This document shows, piece after piece, positions 12,663 to 24,091 of a stretch of 64,000 nucleotides of DNA (position 1 is the stretch's first letter; each line of letters starts with the position of its first letter). The notes beneath the pieces were generated by a model, which searched no databases, was not told the origin of the DNA, and worked only from the letters and a program-made list of their open reading frames with translations. The translations under genes were made by a program, and so were the position numbers. The DNA lies in contig JACDQD010000103.1 in assembly GCA_019843655.1 (NCBI GenBank), positions 124,001 through 188,000 of the forward strand, written 5' to 3'. The stretch is from Lethocerus indicus. Its lineage: Eukaryota; Arthropoda; Insecta; Hemiptera; Belostomatidae.

Positions 12663-12752
12663 GTGCAGTGTCACTTGTACTGCGACATCCGTCAAGTGCC
12701 GAAAGTGACTGACACCGCTACTGAAGACGTGGCGAGCGGCCGAAACCGAAAG
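12663..12752 (+). mobile_element. FB fragment (centre and right arm)
   Basis: GTGCAGTGTCACTTGTACTG leads into CGAAAGTGACTGACACCGC, CTACTGAAGACGTGGCGAGC and GGCCGAAACCG. There is no left arm in the immediate vicinity, so this looks like a truncated copy. Confidence 0.7.
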
Positions 12753-12807
12753 AAAAACACTGTCGACGGCATCGCGTTATGCACTTGGTACACGAAGTGT
12801 ATGCAGC

Positions 12808-12997
12808 GAATAACCGAAAATGATCGACAATTTCATAAAATGTATTTCGGTCTTGAGGAGTTCTTCGGGAGTGGAATAGAAAATTTGCCGGAAAAATGGC
12901 GGCGGTTAGTCGCCGCGATAATATCGGCCAATATATACAGTAGATTAATAATTAAAATTTCTTTTTTAGCGCCAAAAAAATGAATACCAAAGTCAAC
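12808..12997 (+). mobile_element. mariner-type MITE, diverged copy
   Basis: Internal blocks match the clean MITEs at 58,098 and 63,253: ATCGACAATTTCATAAAATG, TCGGTCTTGAGGAGTTCTTC, GATAATATCGGCCAATATAT, GTAGATTAATAATTAAAATT, and TGAATACCAAAGTCAA. Both termini are eroded. It is non-coding. Confidence 0.75.
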
Positions 12998-13088
12998 ACA
13001 CACCACACCACATTGAGTGCCTACTTTCGGTGGATTTTGAAAGAAAAAGCGAGACTGAAGACAGATTTTGAAGGACGAAAAAATTACT

Positions 13089-13180
13089 CGTAGATTTCGC
13101 TTTCCTGTCGCCACTCGATGGTCTTTCTAGACCGGTTTCGGTTGTTCGCCATCTTCAGTAGCGGTGTAAGTCACTCCGGG
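13089..13180 (+). mobile_element. FB left-arm fragment
   Basis: CGTAGATTTCGCTTTCCTG, a TCTTTCTAGACCGGTTTCGG hairpin half and CGCCATCTTCAGTAGCGGTG are present. No right arm follows. Confidence 0.75.
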
Positions 13181-13310
13181 GACATTGGGGAGGGGGTTGT
13201 GTGTTTTCTCATTAAAATTTTCTTTCGAGTTTTTTTTGATACCGTAGTCCGATACTCAGGTATACCGGGGGTTGTTGAATGAACGTCAAGGTTTCGAGTG
13301 ATTGATGCTT

Positions 13311-13405
13311 TGTTTCTGTTGTTGTTGTTGTTGTTGTTTGGGCGGATTGTTTGGCGACAACAGGAAGAAGAAAAAAAAGAAGAAAAAAAGAAAAAAAGAA
13401 AAAGG
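13311..13405. repeat. (GTT)n and GAA/A-rich microsatellites
   Basis: About eight GTT triplets near 13,317-13,340 are followed by a purine-only GAA/AAAG tract at about 13,362-13,405. This is simple sequence. Confidence 0.9.
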
Positions 13406-14140
13406 TCTCGTAATAAACTACCGTCGGGAATCGGTGAATGGACGGTATTTTCTGGCTCGTCGTGTCTCTTTCACCCTTCTCGACAAATTGCTACCTCCGT
13501 TTCTAACAGTTTTCAAAATTGTTTCAAGTAAAAATTCCAATTAAACCCCACAGTTTCTAAATTCAATTATAGTAATAAAACCCGGATGAATAACGAAAAA
13601 TTTCAATCGAACTGCCGGCGAACTTTCAGTATTTTTGAAACATTGTTCAACAACGAATTCCATTTCTACTGACCCTAAACTATCGGCTATAAAATGGTTT
13701 ATTTTTTAATAGGGTTGCGCAATTTCACTGTAAGAATGGTGGCGAATTTCAAATCTTGCGTTAATTTTGGTCAATTTACAACTGTACTTACTTCGTGCAG
13801 AATCTCGATTTATGATACTTCGGGAAAAACGTCAACGACCCACCTTATTGGGTGCACGATTCGTTCGTGAATCGACCAATTGACGAAATAAAATTCGATC
13901 CTCGGATTCCAGAAAATCCTTATCGATGAGTGGATAGCGGCGCTGTCGCTGGATATAATTTTTCAAAAAAAAAAAAATTGTATCCGAACTTAAGAATAAG
14001 AATGAAATGGTAACGCTAACACAATTTGCACTGTATACACGCCACTTGTATTCACTGTATATCTATACCGCTGTACAGAGAGTACTCTGGCGACCGACTG
14101 CCAGATAAAACGGAACCCGAATCTGGCGACTCAGGAATTT
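13406..14140. other. no gene recognised
   Basis: AT-rich sequence with only short open frames and no repeat recognised. The phrase ACTGACCCTAAACTATCGGC at about 13,669, followed by TATAAAATGG, resembles CTAAACCCTAAACTATGGGC at about 56,268, so a small dispersed repeat is possible. Confidence 0.5.
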
Positions 14141-14203
14141 CCTCCTCCTCCTCCTCCTCCTCCTCCTCCTCCTCCTCCTCCTCCTCCTCCTCCTCCTCCT
14201 CCT
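14141..14203. repeat. (CTC)21 microsatellite
   Basis: Twenty-one perfect CTC/TCC triplets. On the plus strand this reads as a poly-serine stretch in a short open frame, but nothing else supports coding. Confidence 0.95.
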
Positions 14204-14344
14204 ACTCCCGTCGATTTATCCCATTTCCCGGAATCCCACTCCCGTGTCCGTTATACCGGGAAACACAGGGTGAGTTATACAGAGGCAAACGGATTACCGG
14301 TCTATATTTTTTTGTTTGAACTTATCGCTTCTAGACAACAAGTT

Positions 14345-14376
14345 GTTGGCGGCCGAAACCGGTCTAGCGGAAAGAC
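14345..14376 (+). mobile_element. FB right-arm scrap
   Basis: GGCGGCCGAAACCGGTCTAG plus CGGAAAGACAGC, directly upstream of the mariner-end array. Confidence 0.6.
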
Positions 14377-14398
14377 AGCATCGCGGGCCACAAAACTA

Positions 14399-15345
14399 TT
14401 AGGTGTAATCAAAAGTAATCGACAATTTGATAAGATGTATTCCGGTCTTGAGAGGAGTTCCTCAAGAGGGTTCCTCTCAAATTTACGATAATTTTTTATG
14501 TTCGTTAAAAAAAAACCCGCCTGTATATCATAAAAATGTAAGAATGAAAATAGAAAAAGTTGACACGGTTCAGTTAATATTAGGTGTACCCAAAAGTAAT
14601 CGACAATTTAAATATATTTTGGTCTTGAGGAGTTCTTCAGGAGGGGAATATGGCTACTGAAGACGGCGAAGCAGTTTCAAAAACGTCCTTGAAATTTCGG
14701 TGACTGTACAAAATCTTTGTCCTAGAATATGGCTACTGAAGACGGCGAAACAGGAACATCTCAAAACGGTTTCGGACAATTTGAAAGACGTTTCGGTCTT
14801 GAGGAGTTCTTCAGGAGGAATCTTCGTCCTGTCGGTGATCGCGAAGGAGTTCTTCAAAGGATATCAAAAGGCTACTGAAGACAGGCGAACACGAGGAACG
14901 CGAAATTTCGAATAAATATCCGGGTGTACCAAAAGTAATCGACAATTTGGATTCATATATGGTCTCGAGGAGTTCTTCAAGAGGAGATCTTTCTCCTGTC
15001 GGTGACTGTATAAGAATAGTGGCTACTGAAGACGGCGAAACAGGAACATCTCAAAACGAAGTGCTATCGCGAAATTTCGAATTCATTTTTAAATATTGGT
15101 GTGAAACCAAAGTAATCGACAATTTGATAAGACGTATTTTGGTCTTGAAAATTCTTCAAGGAAATCTTTGTCTTTGTACCCAAAGTAATCGACATTCGGA
15201 TAAGAACCGTGTTATCGCGAAATTTTGGTCGAATAGGAGGGATATTAGGTGGTGTAAATAGTAATTCAATTTGGATAGTGATTTTGGTCGATTGAGGATA
15301 GGAGGGTAATCTTTGTCCTTCGGTGATTGAGGATCGATATGCAAT
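14399..15345 (+). repeat. mariner-end satellite, array A
   Basis: Repeated units begin at a TTAGGTGTACCCAAAAGTAA end, then CGACAATTTGGATAAGA, GGTCTTGAGGAGTTCTTCAG, CTGTCGGTGACTGTA and ATGGCTACTGAAGACGGCGA. Starts are visible near 14,399, 14,580, 14,920 and 15,100. The piece at 14,480-14,580 (CGATAATTTTTTATGTTCG) also occurs at 33,915 next to array B. Units become shorter and out of order after 15,160. Confidence 0.82.
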
Positions 15346-17402
15346 GTCAATTACGGCGATATCGGAAAGGTGTACTATATTTGAATATATACAGTCTTTG
15401 CTAGACTTTTCAAAATGATACTTTTGATAATCGATTTTCTGAATGGCGATCAGCTGACCGAACCATAATCGTTGCTAGCTCTCTTGAGCGCCGCTGTTTC
15501 GTGAAAAACTTTTCGTGGCGACTGACAGCAGCACGCAAAAGCTAGCAGAGGACGACAGTTTTACAGATTTCCTGGAGTTCGTTACGATTTCAGTACAGAC
15601 ATATATTATATTACGGTGTGTCGACGCGGTATTACAATAAATGGAATACCATTAAAAATTAACTGAATTTGGACTTACGACCCGCACAGAAAGGTCGGAT
15701 CGAAGCCGTTTTCGGCGAAAGAGTCGACGACGTTTCGACGTCACTTCCGCTTCCTGTTTTCGGGGCCGAAATTCGCGCATTTCAAACCTCGAAAAAATTC
15801 GAGAGCACAACGAACGGTTTCAGTTTCTAGTCCGAGGTTTTCGCTTTTTTTCACCGTTAATTTTTAAAACCGCCCTAAATTTTTCATTCAACCCGAGTCA
15901 TTTAATAATAAAACAGTTTCGCCCGAATCCTCACCGGCCCCCCCCCCTCCCCCCACGGAATATTTTAATTGCATATTAAACTTTCCCCGTGTTTATGACA
16001 GTTTGTGTACTGCGGTTTTTATACCGCTGTCCCGTTTAAATGGATATAATTAGATGTTTATTATTCGAGCTTTACCTACGAATAAATCGAGGGTAAACAT
16101 TGTAAACACGATATTTTCGAAACTCTTGTCGGTCGGGTCACACAATTTGTAATGCTAATAGTCCAAATTCAAGTTTTGACTCTACGCTTTCGAGTCGTAT
16201 TATCAATGACTTAAACAGGACCAATTCTAATGGAACCGAACTAAGTGAATTTAGAATATATGTCGGTTACCGACTTAGGGAAGTTTCTGGGCGTTATCTT
16301 ATCCGGCCGGGGATGCGGACGTATCGAGTACAAACGAAAATTCCAATTGGAGATAAGAAATAGTCAAACGGTAGTATATCTAAGAGAGACATCTCTCTAG
16401 AGCATTTATAGCGTGGAAAAATATGGACAGCAATAGAAGCACTTGAACGGACATCAAAATTGATCTTGGACAAAGAAAAACTCTCAATCTACTGAGTGAA
16501 AAAATAAAATAATAATACTTGAATTCCGATAGCAGAAATAAGCTCCTTTCGGGGGCTGCTAATCTCGAGGAATATATTTATTTTTTAAATACCAACAACA
16601 ACGTTTCATTGAACAATGCTATCGGCCAGACAACGATGTTCGTTGCGAGAATAATTTAAACATTTTTTTCATCCAAATATTATCAGTTTTTTTATGGAAT
16701 TCATTATATAGTTTCCGGCGGGGAAATGAGCACTGTTTTCCTGAACAAGCCATTCTCCCTGATGAAACTAGAAACTCGTCCGCGTTAAGCCAATAGGGGT
16801 TTGTTTTTTTTTTTTTACCCGAGGGTTTTTTTCCCTCCCTTTCTTAATACAGCACAAAAGAGAGTTGCTAATTCTCCGAGTCACAAAACTCCGACTTACA
16901 GTTCCTGAGACAGATATATCTGGGAATTTCACTTTTCTATGGCCGAAACTGAGGCAGGAAGTCATGGCCTCAAGACATGCACCGAAAAACAGTAATAGAC
17001 CACTGGAGGCGGAGATGAAAAAGGGGAGGAAATCCGACCGGGGCCTTTTTTCAACCCCCGAATTTCCAAGGCCTCTTCCAGCCAGAAATCGTCGCCAGTT
17101 CATTCCCCCAACCGAAGGGATAATGGAAGACAAAAAAAAAAGATTAGAAATTAACAACATCCCTCGGAGTGAACCGGTAGGTTCCATATTTAATTCGTGA
17201 TATTTATTTTCTCTTTCAAATATCAGGACGGTTAGTTCAATCATTTATTGTTCATCCCCTTCATCGTTATATATCAGGACGCTCGCGCGAGGTCAACTAA
17301 AAAGCAGCATTTTCACGTATTATAAAGACGGTATTAAATACGCGGATTCAAATTTAATTAACACTTTCACATAAGTTGTAAACAGCAGAAAATAAAATTG
17401 TG
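15346..17402. other. no gene recognised
   Basis: Mostly AT-rich unassigned DNA. At 16,768-17,244 both strands are open for more than 330 bases (minus 158 codons, plus 111 codons). Neither product is recognised, so this is left as a possible but unproven exon. Confidence 0.5.
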
Positions 17403-17422
17403 TGAGAGAGAGAGAGAGAGAG
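17403..17422. repeat. (GA)n microsatellite
   Basis: Ten GA dinucleotides in a row. Confidence 0.93.
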
Positions 17423-17494
17423 GTAATAACGAATATTTATTTCAAAATTTTAATATTAAAAATGTATTAACGTGCAAATTAATATATTAATCTA

Positions 17495-17945
17495 TTACCG
17501 GCCCAAAAGGCCGTTTTAGGCATGAAATCAGCCCAAAAGGGGTTATTAGGCAAAAATCGGCCCAAAAGGGTGTTTTTAGGGCCAAAATCGGTCCAAAAGG
17601 TTTTAGGCCAAAAATCGGCCCAAAAAAGGGCCAAAACCGAAGGTCTAGGCCTAAAACCGTCCAAAGGGGTTTTTGGCCTAAGCCTAAAATCAGCCCATAA
17701 AATTTTAGGCCAAACCGGCCAAAAGAAAGTGCCGGTATTTAAGGCCTAAAACCATTAAAAGCCAAAAGCCCAAAGGGTGTTTTTGGGCCCATTAGGCAAA
17801 ACGGGTAGGTTTTAGGCCTAAAATCAAAGGTTTTTGGGCCTAAAATCAGCCCAAAAAGACGGTTAGCCTAAAATCAGCCAAGACGGTTTTTAGGACCTAA
17901 AATCAGCCCAAAAAGACGTTTTAGGCCTAAAATCAGCCCAAAATG
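17495..17945 (+). repeat. minisatellite, AGCCCAAAA..TTTTAGGCC type
   Basis: Monomers of about 22-30 bp are built from TTTTAGGCCTAAAATCAGCC and CAAAAAGACGG. The most regular part is 17,855-17,945 (TCAGCCCAAAAAGACGGTT). The layout (pyrimidine-flanked TTTTAGG, CCCAAAA) resembles the 115-bp arrays at 41,405 and 57,535, but the monomer sequence differs. Confidence 0.85.
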
Positions 17946-18589
17946 CTGTGTGAAAATTTTCGAAAAACCTAAATTTTTGACAAACCGTTTCAGGGGCAAG
18001 TGTAACACTTTGGTACACTTGTGGGTGGAATATGGGATCGATCTGTGAAAATTTTCGAAAACCTAAATTTTCGATTTTCGTATGCAGGTGCATTCGAAAC
18101 CTGCACGTACTTAAAAATATGTACAACGCCACTTGTTGTCGGTTAATTCCGCAATCACTTCTCAGTTGTCAAGCCAACAGTTTACCCGTAAGTCCCGATG
18201 GGGGGTGGGGTGGGGGTGGTTTAAGCGGTGTATATAATCGAGTAGCGATCTCCGTAAAAAAAATCTGGTTAGGGGCCGGAAGCGGCGGTGGCGGACGGAC
18301 GGAGTCGTTGACTCTGTCGAAAGGGCCCGTTTCGTGATTCAATTTTGAGGGCCGGCTTTTGAAAAGGGCGAGAAGGGGGGGAGGGATGGAGACGGACAAC
18401 AACGCCCTCAGCAGGAGGAAGAAAGAGGAAACCGCTTCCGGTCTCCGGATCGCCTCATCCACACCCCCCCCACTGTGTAGGGGTTGCGTAACAGACCGGA
18501 AGTTGTATATACCCCCCACCTCTCCTCTCCTCCTCCTCCTCCGGGATATATTACCCCGAACGTGATCATTTTTTAACCCTCCAAAAGGT
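17946..18589. other. no gene recognised; small duplication
   Basis: GTGTGAAAATTTTCGAAAAA followed by CCTAAATTTT (17,947) recurs as TGTGAAAATTTTCGAAAACC at about 18,044. The region 18,190-18,545 is GC-rich with G and C homopolymers and open on both strands, but no domain is recognised. Confidence 0.5.
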
Positions 18590-18906
18590 GATTAGCGCCT
18601 GAAGAAGTCGACCGGGTGGAGGCGTCGAAACGTCGCGTTCCTGTCGCCTCCAGAACTCGTTAGAAACCTTTTATCTCTGCGTCCAATGCGTTATTGAACC
18701 GAATTTTAATTTTTTCAACAGCAGATTCGCTGTCTTGGGCTTAAACCGAAAATTTGAGCTCTTAAGGCCGTCACTAAAACGGAAAATTGACCTTAACTAA
18801 CTGACAATGTACAGACCGATAGTGAAATCGACACGGACTTAACGGTATAGAGCTTTGGGGTTCCACCACAATATATCCGACATAGCTCGCTTCCAGAGAT
18901 TCAAAA
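18590..18906 (+). repeat. dispersed repeat, copy 2
   Basis: Paired with 10,540-10,735. It begins with GCGCCTGAAGAAGTCGACC and GCGTCGAAACGTCGCG, a CTGAAGAAG...GAAACGTC module. It then runs through CTGACAATGTACAGACC, CGACACGGACTTAACGG and GGTTCCACCACAATATATCC. A weaker third match (AATACAGAGCTCTATTGAAG, CCACCACAAGACATC) lies at about 63,048-63,085. Confidence 0.55.
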
Positions 18907-19011
18907 GTCAAAAAAAAAGTTTTAAAAAAATCCTTAATTATATCCAGTGCACAGCGACTGAGATTTTCAGGATGCTACGGGATAGCGAGAAATTTTTTAA
19001 ACACTTTACGT

Positions 19012-19140
19012 TTGTCGTATTTCTGTCTCACTCTCCGCCGGTCCGGTCTTTTCTAGACCGGTTTCGGCCGCTCGCCCCGTCTTCAGTCAGCGGTGTGGGC
19101 GCCGGCCGAAACCGGTCTAAAGACCGAGACCGGAACCCGC
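19012..19140. mobile_element. FB foldback element, compact
   Basis: A 129-bp copy. Its left arm runs from GTCGTATTTCTGTCTCACTC to CGTCTTCAGTCAGCGG and abuts directly on GCCGGCCGAAACCGGTCTAA of the right arm. Right-arm tips are missing. Confidence 0.78.
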
Positions 19141-19798
19141 CGCAACGCACGCCGCAGTGGTTAACTTTTTAAATACTTCTTTAACAAATTTCCTCGAACT
19201 GCAATTAGATTAAGATCGGAATTAGATTAGAGTTATCGAATTGCACTGGTCGCCTTAAGAGATAATTGGACGGCTGCAGTCGGGATCTAATCAAAAAAAT
19301 TTGTAGAGAAAATTTATTCTTTTTTTTCTTCGATATAACTTCATTTCTTAAAAAACTAATGTAACTAATGTCCTTCGACTGAGGGACTTTGCCTGCATTG
19401 CTAAAAGAAAAACTATATAGAAAAAATAGTGCCCCCCCAACTCTGCTACTACTGAAGGCGGAGAAGGGCAGGTATCCGAAAATCGGTAATTAGTCATACC
19501 TGGCCTAAGGTTTTTTTTTTTAGGTAAGAAGGCCTAAGGACCCCCACGCACACACACACTGTCCTTTTGTTATTTAATAAGGTGCCAATTATGTAAAATA
19601 TTTCCTGCCTAATGGCGCTGAGAAGATATTGAAAATGGGAGAATGACGTTGTGATACTGACGCAGGGGAAAAGCCCGAGCGGCCAAATTTTCCCAGGGGC
19701 GGTTTTCAGGGAAAATTTTCTCGTGAGAGAAAATTCAGTTGCAAGCGTTACAGTAATTAATGAGTCCGTTTAGATCGGATCTCGGACTGGCTGATTCG
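19141..19798. other. no gene recognised
   Basis: AT-rich. ACTACTGAAGGCGGAGAAGG at about 19,449 is a diverged version of the FB right-arm core. There is a short CA run (ACGCACACACACAC) at about 19,546. Confidence 0.5.
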
Positions 19799-19923
19799 GC
19801 CGACCGGTCAGTGCTGACAGTGTAGTACAAGTGACAGCGACTACTGAAGATGGGGCGAGCGGCCGAAACCGGTCTGGAAAGAGACCGAACCGGCGGGAGG
19901 AGACAGAAACTCCACAAACCTGG
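19799..19923 (+). mobile_element. FB right-arm copy
   Basis: GCTGACAGTGTAGTACAAGTG leads into CGACTACTGAAGATGGGGCG, the AAACCGGTCTGG hairpin half, GGGAGGAGACAGAAACTCC and ACAAACCTGGATGAAG. The tail mirrors the left tip of the copy at 7,087, so these two belong to one subfamily. Confidence 0.75.
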
Positions 19924-21759
19924 ATGAAGATGGTTGGATTCAGAAAGGTCTGGACTGTATTTCTGACACAATAGAAATATTGTGGAGAGTATTTGAATAC
20001 ATTTAATGTTTACATTAAATAGGGGAATTTCTAGAAGTTCTATTATCGTATTCATAGATAAATTTCTAGCTTTTTGTGGCGGACTGTTGTCGGTTTTTCG
20101 CCACCGTCTTTAGCACAGGACTAACTCGGGGTTGTTGCTGTCAATAAACTTCAAAAAACTTCAATTTCAAATTCGTACTTGGTTTAACTATTTTTCCAGG
20201 TTTTCTGTCGCCAATTCACCAATCCGATCTAACTATAATAAAATTTTCTACCGCGTCACAGGCGACGTCAGCAACCTGTACGCACTGCGTCTTAACAAAC
20301 GTAATTTTCATTCAAGTACATTCAAGTACATTCTCCCATTTTCCGGGCATATAGATAAGAGTGTTTCGAAAATTTGAGTACTTTAAACGATTTTTCAGGG
20401 TTTTTGGGGTTTTTGGGAAGAAGACCCAAAAGTATAAGGGTTTGTATTTCGGATAAATTAGAGACCGATCCTGTATATTTTTAAACTTATTCTTCATCAT
20501 CTTGCCTGCCATCCCGTCAACATGAACATTTATTGTCTTTCATTTTGATGAAAATGACGCTTTTTCTCCGTCCGGCGAACATAAGCCGCAATGACTTAGT
20601 TGCCGACCCGATATAATACCGGCCACTACGCGGACCGGTCTGTGAAAAGACCGGAATTCGGTCTAACGAGTCTACAACTTGACAGAGTTCGATCGCGTAT
20701 TGTATATTTTTTCGAAACCTTCCGCTCTCGTCCGCTTCCGGTTCCTCTTCTTCCGGGGCAGAAATCGGACGGGCTTCCTTTCCGGTCATCAGTTGCGTTT
20801 CCCAACAGGCGCTCAAGTTCGAAAGTTCGATCACTTCCGTTACTTCACAACGTCTTATATACTCGAGCGAAAGTGCGGGTGATGTGTTCGTGAATTATTT
20901 TGGAATCGGTTCTAAAGGTTTTTTTTTTTTTCAACCTTCGGGCCGGCTCTAAACGAGGAAAACGCGTTTTCGTACCGAGAAACCAGGACCAGGAAAAGAA
21001 GCAACAAACCGGTGGCGGACGACAAAAAAGATAAAAAAAAAAAACGAAAATTTATAAAATAAACCATTTCCCCGGCATCTTTCTATTTTCCGGCTTTCCG
21101 GCTCGGTCTTTCAGTGGAAAACCTTTTTCAATAGTTTAACCCTCTGTGGGCCAACCAAAAATTGGGGGGGGGGGAACGAAAAATCAGCAATAAACTGAAA
21201 AAAAAATTGATATTGATATTGGTTATCATAACGTTAGAAGATTTATGAGCCAACTCACGGAAAAAAGCTCTAATTATTCGGTAAAATTTCGACCCGTTTT
21301 GTGGTCACCGAGGGGTTGAAATTCTACGCTTTCCTTTCAACCTTTTACTCCGTACGATAATTTGATTTTTCAAAAAAAAAAAATATCCACTTTAAGCGTT
21401 AGATAGACCTCGGTTGCGGCGAACTCTACAATTTTTCAAACCGGACCTATTTCACCCCCCATAAATCTACCCCCGCACATGAAATACCCTCGAAGGGTAT
21501 CGAACCGTTATAAATCCCAAAATTGTGGTAATTTATTGTTAACGCGTTTTATGCCTAATTCGACAATCGGCCCAATAAAACTGTGAACGTTTTTGCGACG
21601 TTTCGCAATCACAACCCCGGACGTCTTCGTCAGGTACAAGTTGAACGAATTTTTCCCAATATATATTTTAACAATATTAAAACATTAGTGTTGTAAAAAT
21701 ACTCGGGATACCTACACTAAGCTCTTTGGGCCGTAATATCGTATCGAATGTATCTCTCT
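19924..21759. other. no gene recognised; isolated repeat scraps
   Basis: Contains CGCAATGACTTAGTTGCCGA at about 20,588, a word that recurs in the dispersed family at 40,130 and 59,550 and in the 36,300-37,560 mosaic. On the minus strand at 21,597-21,632 lies a CTGACGAAG...GCGAAACGTCGC module. The remaining open frames are short and unrecognised. Confidence 0.5.
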
Positions 21760-21763
21760 ACTG

Positions 21764-21826
21764 TGGCGAGCAGCCGAAACCGGTCTGGCAGAAGAACGAA
21801 TACCGAAACCGGCGACCGAATCTGTA
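21764..21826 (+). mobile_element. FB right-arm fragment
   Basis: GTGGCGAGCAGCCGAAACCGG, GTCTGGCAGAAGAACGAA and ACCGGCGACCGAATCTGTAG. The CTGAAGA core has been deleted. Confidence 0.65.
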
Positions 21827-22224
21827 GATTTCCTACAGACAGTTAATAATTTCAACGGCCCCGCTGCGCCTGTCAACCGATAAACCTTTCACTTCATTAA
21901 AGGTCAACTCTTGGGGGGGTTTTTTTTAGCCGCGACGGAATACGGTCCGAGTTCAAAAAAATGTCCGTTCCAGTAACGGTCTTAAAAGTCCAAATTTCCA
22001 CGTGACCCGGTTGATAAGTGTCAATTTTTTTTTTTTTTCACTGATTATGAAATCAATTATCACATTTCGTTGCCAGATGAACTATGAAATATACAATTTG
22101 ATAAATGAAGGGAAGAAAAATAGGAAAAACAATAAATACAATTTTTTTTTTCTTTTAAATGAAACAAAATTCTGGACTCTCTTCTGGACAAAGGCGGACT
22201 CTTTCGAAATAAATAACCCGGTTG

Positions 22225-22413
22225 TTTTTGTTGTTTGTTCAGTTTGTTTTCAACGACGCAATTAGGTACCTTATGATACCTGTTGGGAGCCCTCCATTAC
22301 GTCAGTTTTGTACGATTTGTGAATTTTATTGTCTCGTTTTCGAGTATTTTTATTTATGAAAATCGGTAAAATCGCAAGGTCCAGAGCAGAAATTTCCTAT
22401 CGGTTACCGCCTT
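22225..22413 (+). repeat. AT-rich direct repeat, copy 1
   Basis: About 190 bp starting at GTTTGTTCAGTTTGTTTTCA and running through ACGACGCAATTAGGTACC, GTCAGTTTTGTACGATTTG and ATCGGTTACC. It matches 24,398-24,583 in the same orientation. Confidence 0.8.
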
Positions 22414-22708
22414 AAGATTAGTGATAATCGTAAGTACATAAGTTCGAAATTATTGCCAATTCCAGCCAATTCCAGAACTGCGGAGTTTCAGAGAGATACT
22501 GAAGCCAAAAAATGGACAATACCAAAGCTGCATTGAAATCGACGAGTACTAAGCGGTTTCCGGTCGAAAGTTCTTCGAAATTTAAACTATAAACCGACTT
22601 TGAACAACCTACTAATATACCTACTAAAGCCATAAAACTGTCGTCCAACTTCTTCATCTTTCCTTAACCGTCGCTTCGACAATGCATGTAATCGATTGCA
22701 CCTAAGGA

Positions 22709-23022
22709 TACTGGTTTCGGCCGTTCGCCCTATTATAGTAGCGGATTGTCATGCCCGCGAAAAGTTGGATTCACCGAAAAATACTATCTCAAAGCCCGAA
22801 GTTCAGGCGGACACCGTGCTAAAAACCGGACAAGAGACCGGCCGCGACGAAACCAGTTTCACTGTCAATGGTTCACGTCTTCAGTCACACGCTGTGTTGG
22901 GTTTGTGGGTGGGTCAAGACCGCTGACGAAACCGGTCTGGCGAAAAACCGTCGCGAGAGGAGACAAACACACAACAAACCAGGGTATTCCAACCCCCCAC
23001 CGCAGGCCAAAAAACAGGTATT
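22709..23022. mobile_element. FB foldback element, diverged
   Basis: The left arm is GGTTTCGGCCGTTCGCCC and TATAGTAGCGG. The right arm has GACGAAACCGGTCTGGCG, GCGAGAGGAGACAAACACAC, GGGTATTCCAACCCCCCACC and CCAAAAAACAGGTA. The centre is strongly rearranged. The sequence after its right tip (TTATAACTAGTAATTAATCG) is repeated after the copy ending at 24,091. Confidence 0.72.
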
Positions 23023-23084
23023 ATAACTAGTAATTAATCGTTGAAATCCAACAAATCTGCGGTCCTGCAATAATTATCAGAAAA

Positions 23085-23210
23085 TACTTTTTTCAGCCAC
23101 GAACTACCGAATTGAACGGGACAATTTGAGTCGTATTCTGCTGCAATTTCATATTCGAAACTGGATGTTTTCACCCTTCAATAATCGAAAATCTTAAATC
23201 CAAATATTTG
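23085..23210 (+). repeat. outlying unit of the 24.8-26.1 kb repeat
   Basis: ACGAACTACCGAATTGAACG, TGCTGCAATTTCATATTCG, CTGGATGTTTTCACCCTTC and AATAATCGAAAATCTTAAAT match segments within 24,850-26,130. Confidence 0.65.
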
Positions 23211-23596
23211 TTGTTGTTAACATCGGAGTTTTCGTTTTTTTTTTCCCTAAATACTAACAGGAAATTGTGTTAATGCGAAAAACTGTCTACCCGTCCAACG
23301 ATTTCTCTATATTATTTGTATTTCTGGGGCGAATATATATATATATATGAGGGATGAAGCTCTGGAGTCTCGATTCGGCCGGTTAACGTAAAGAAATATG
23401 ATACTGGAGGCCGTTGAAACGCGAGAAGGGCAGACAGACCCTTTTATCGAGGTCATGCGACTACCAACCCTAAACCCCACGGGGCACAAGCCTCGGCTAT
23501 TACGGACGAAAACTATATTGGAACAAAGTTAAAACTCTGCGTTTTGATATAAATAATACCGAATGCCGATGCCCTTATACCGTTTTTCGTTAGTGG
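23211..23596. other. no gene recognised
   Basis: Poly-T run, a short (TA)6 stretch at about 23,334-23,347, and no coding signal. Confidence 0.5.
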
Positions 23597-24091
23597 GGTT
23601 CCAGACCAGTTTCTGGCCGCTTCGGATCTTTTCTACTCACTTACCGTACTCTAGTGGTCACGCTCGGCGCTCGCCATGGCTGTGTCTTCGCCATCACTTT
23701 AGAGATTTCGGATGTTTTTCGGCATCCTCACTCTACTACAGTCTAGAAGATGGGGCGACTTTGCGGTGTTTTCTGTCACTCACTGCGAGAGGAGACGGAA
23801 ATCACTCTATGTACCGAAGATGGGTTTCAGATGACTGAATCGGCGGTATGATGTAGGAATTAAATAGGAAAAATACTGCGTAAACACTGCTACAGCTGTA
23901 TGAGGTTGAAGCTCCGGTCGGTCTGTCAAATACTTCGTCGAGCGTCTTCAGTAGCGGTGTCAAATGAACAGCCCAACACAACGAAATCGGCCGAAACCGG
24001 TCTGTATTCAACAGCACAACAAATCCAGAAACCACAACAAATCCAGCGGTATTCAGGCCAACCCCCCGCAGCGCAGGCCACAAAAGGTATT
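23597..24091. mobile_element. FB foldback element, heavily rearranged
   Basis: Recognisable pieces are CCAGACCAGTTTCTGGCCGC, TTTCGGATGTTTTTCGGCATCC, GCGTCTTCAGTAGCGGTGTC, ATCGGCCGAAACCGGTCTG, CAGCGGTATTCAGGCCAACC and GCAGGCCACAAAAGGTATTA. The right flank is the same TATAACTAGTAATTAATCG as at 23,022, which suggests the two loci share a common duplicated segment. Confidence 0.5.

Noticed and set aside
14141..14203. Poly-serine coding repeat
   Set aside because: The triplet repeat lies in a short frame without splice sites, codon bias or homology.
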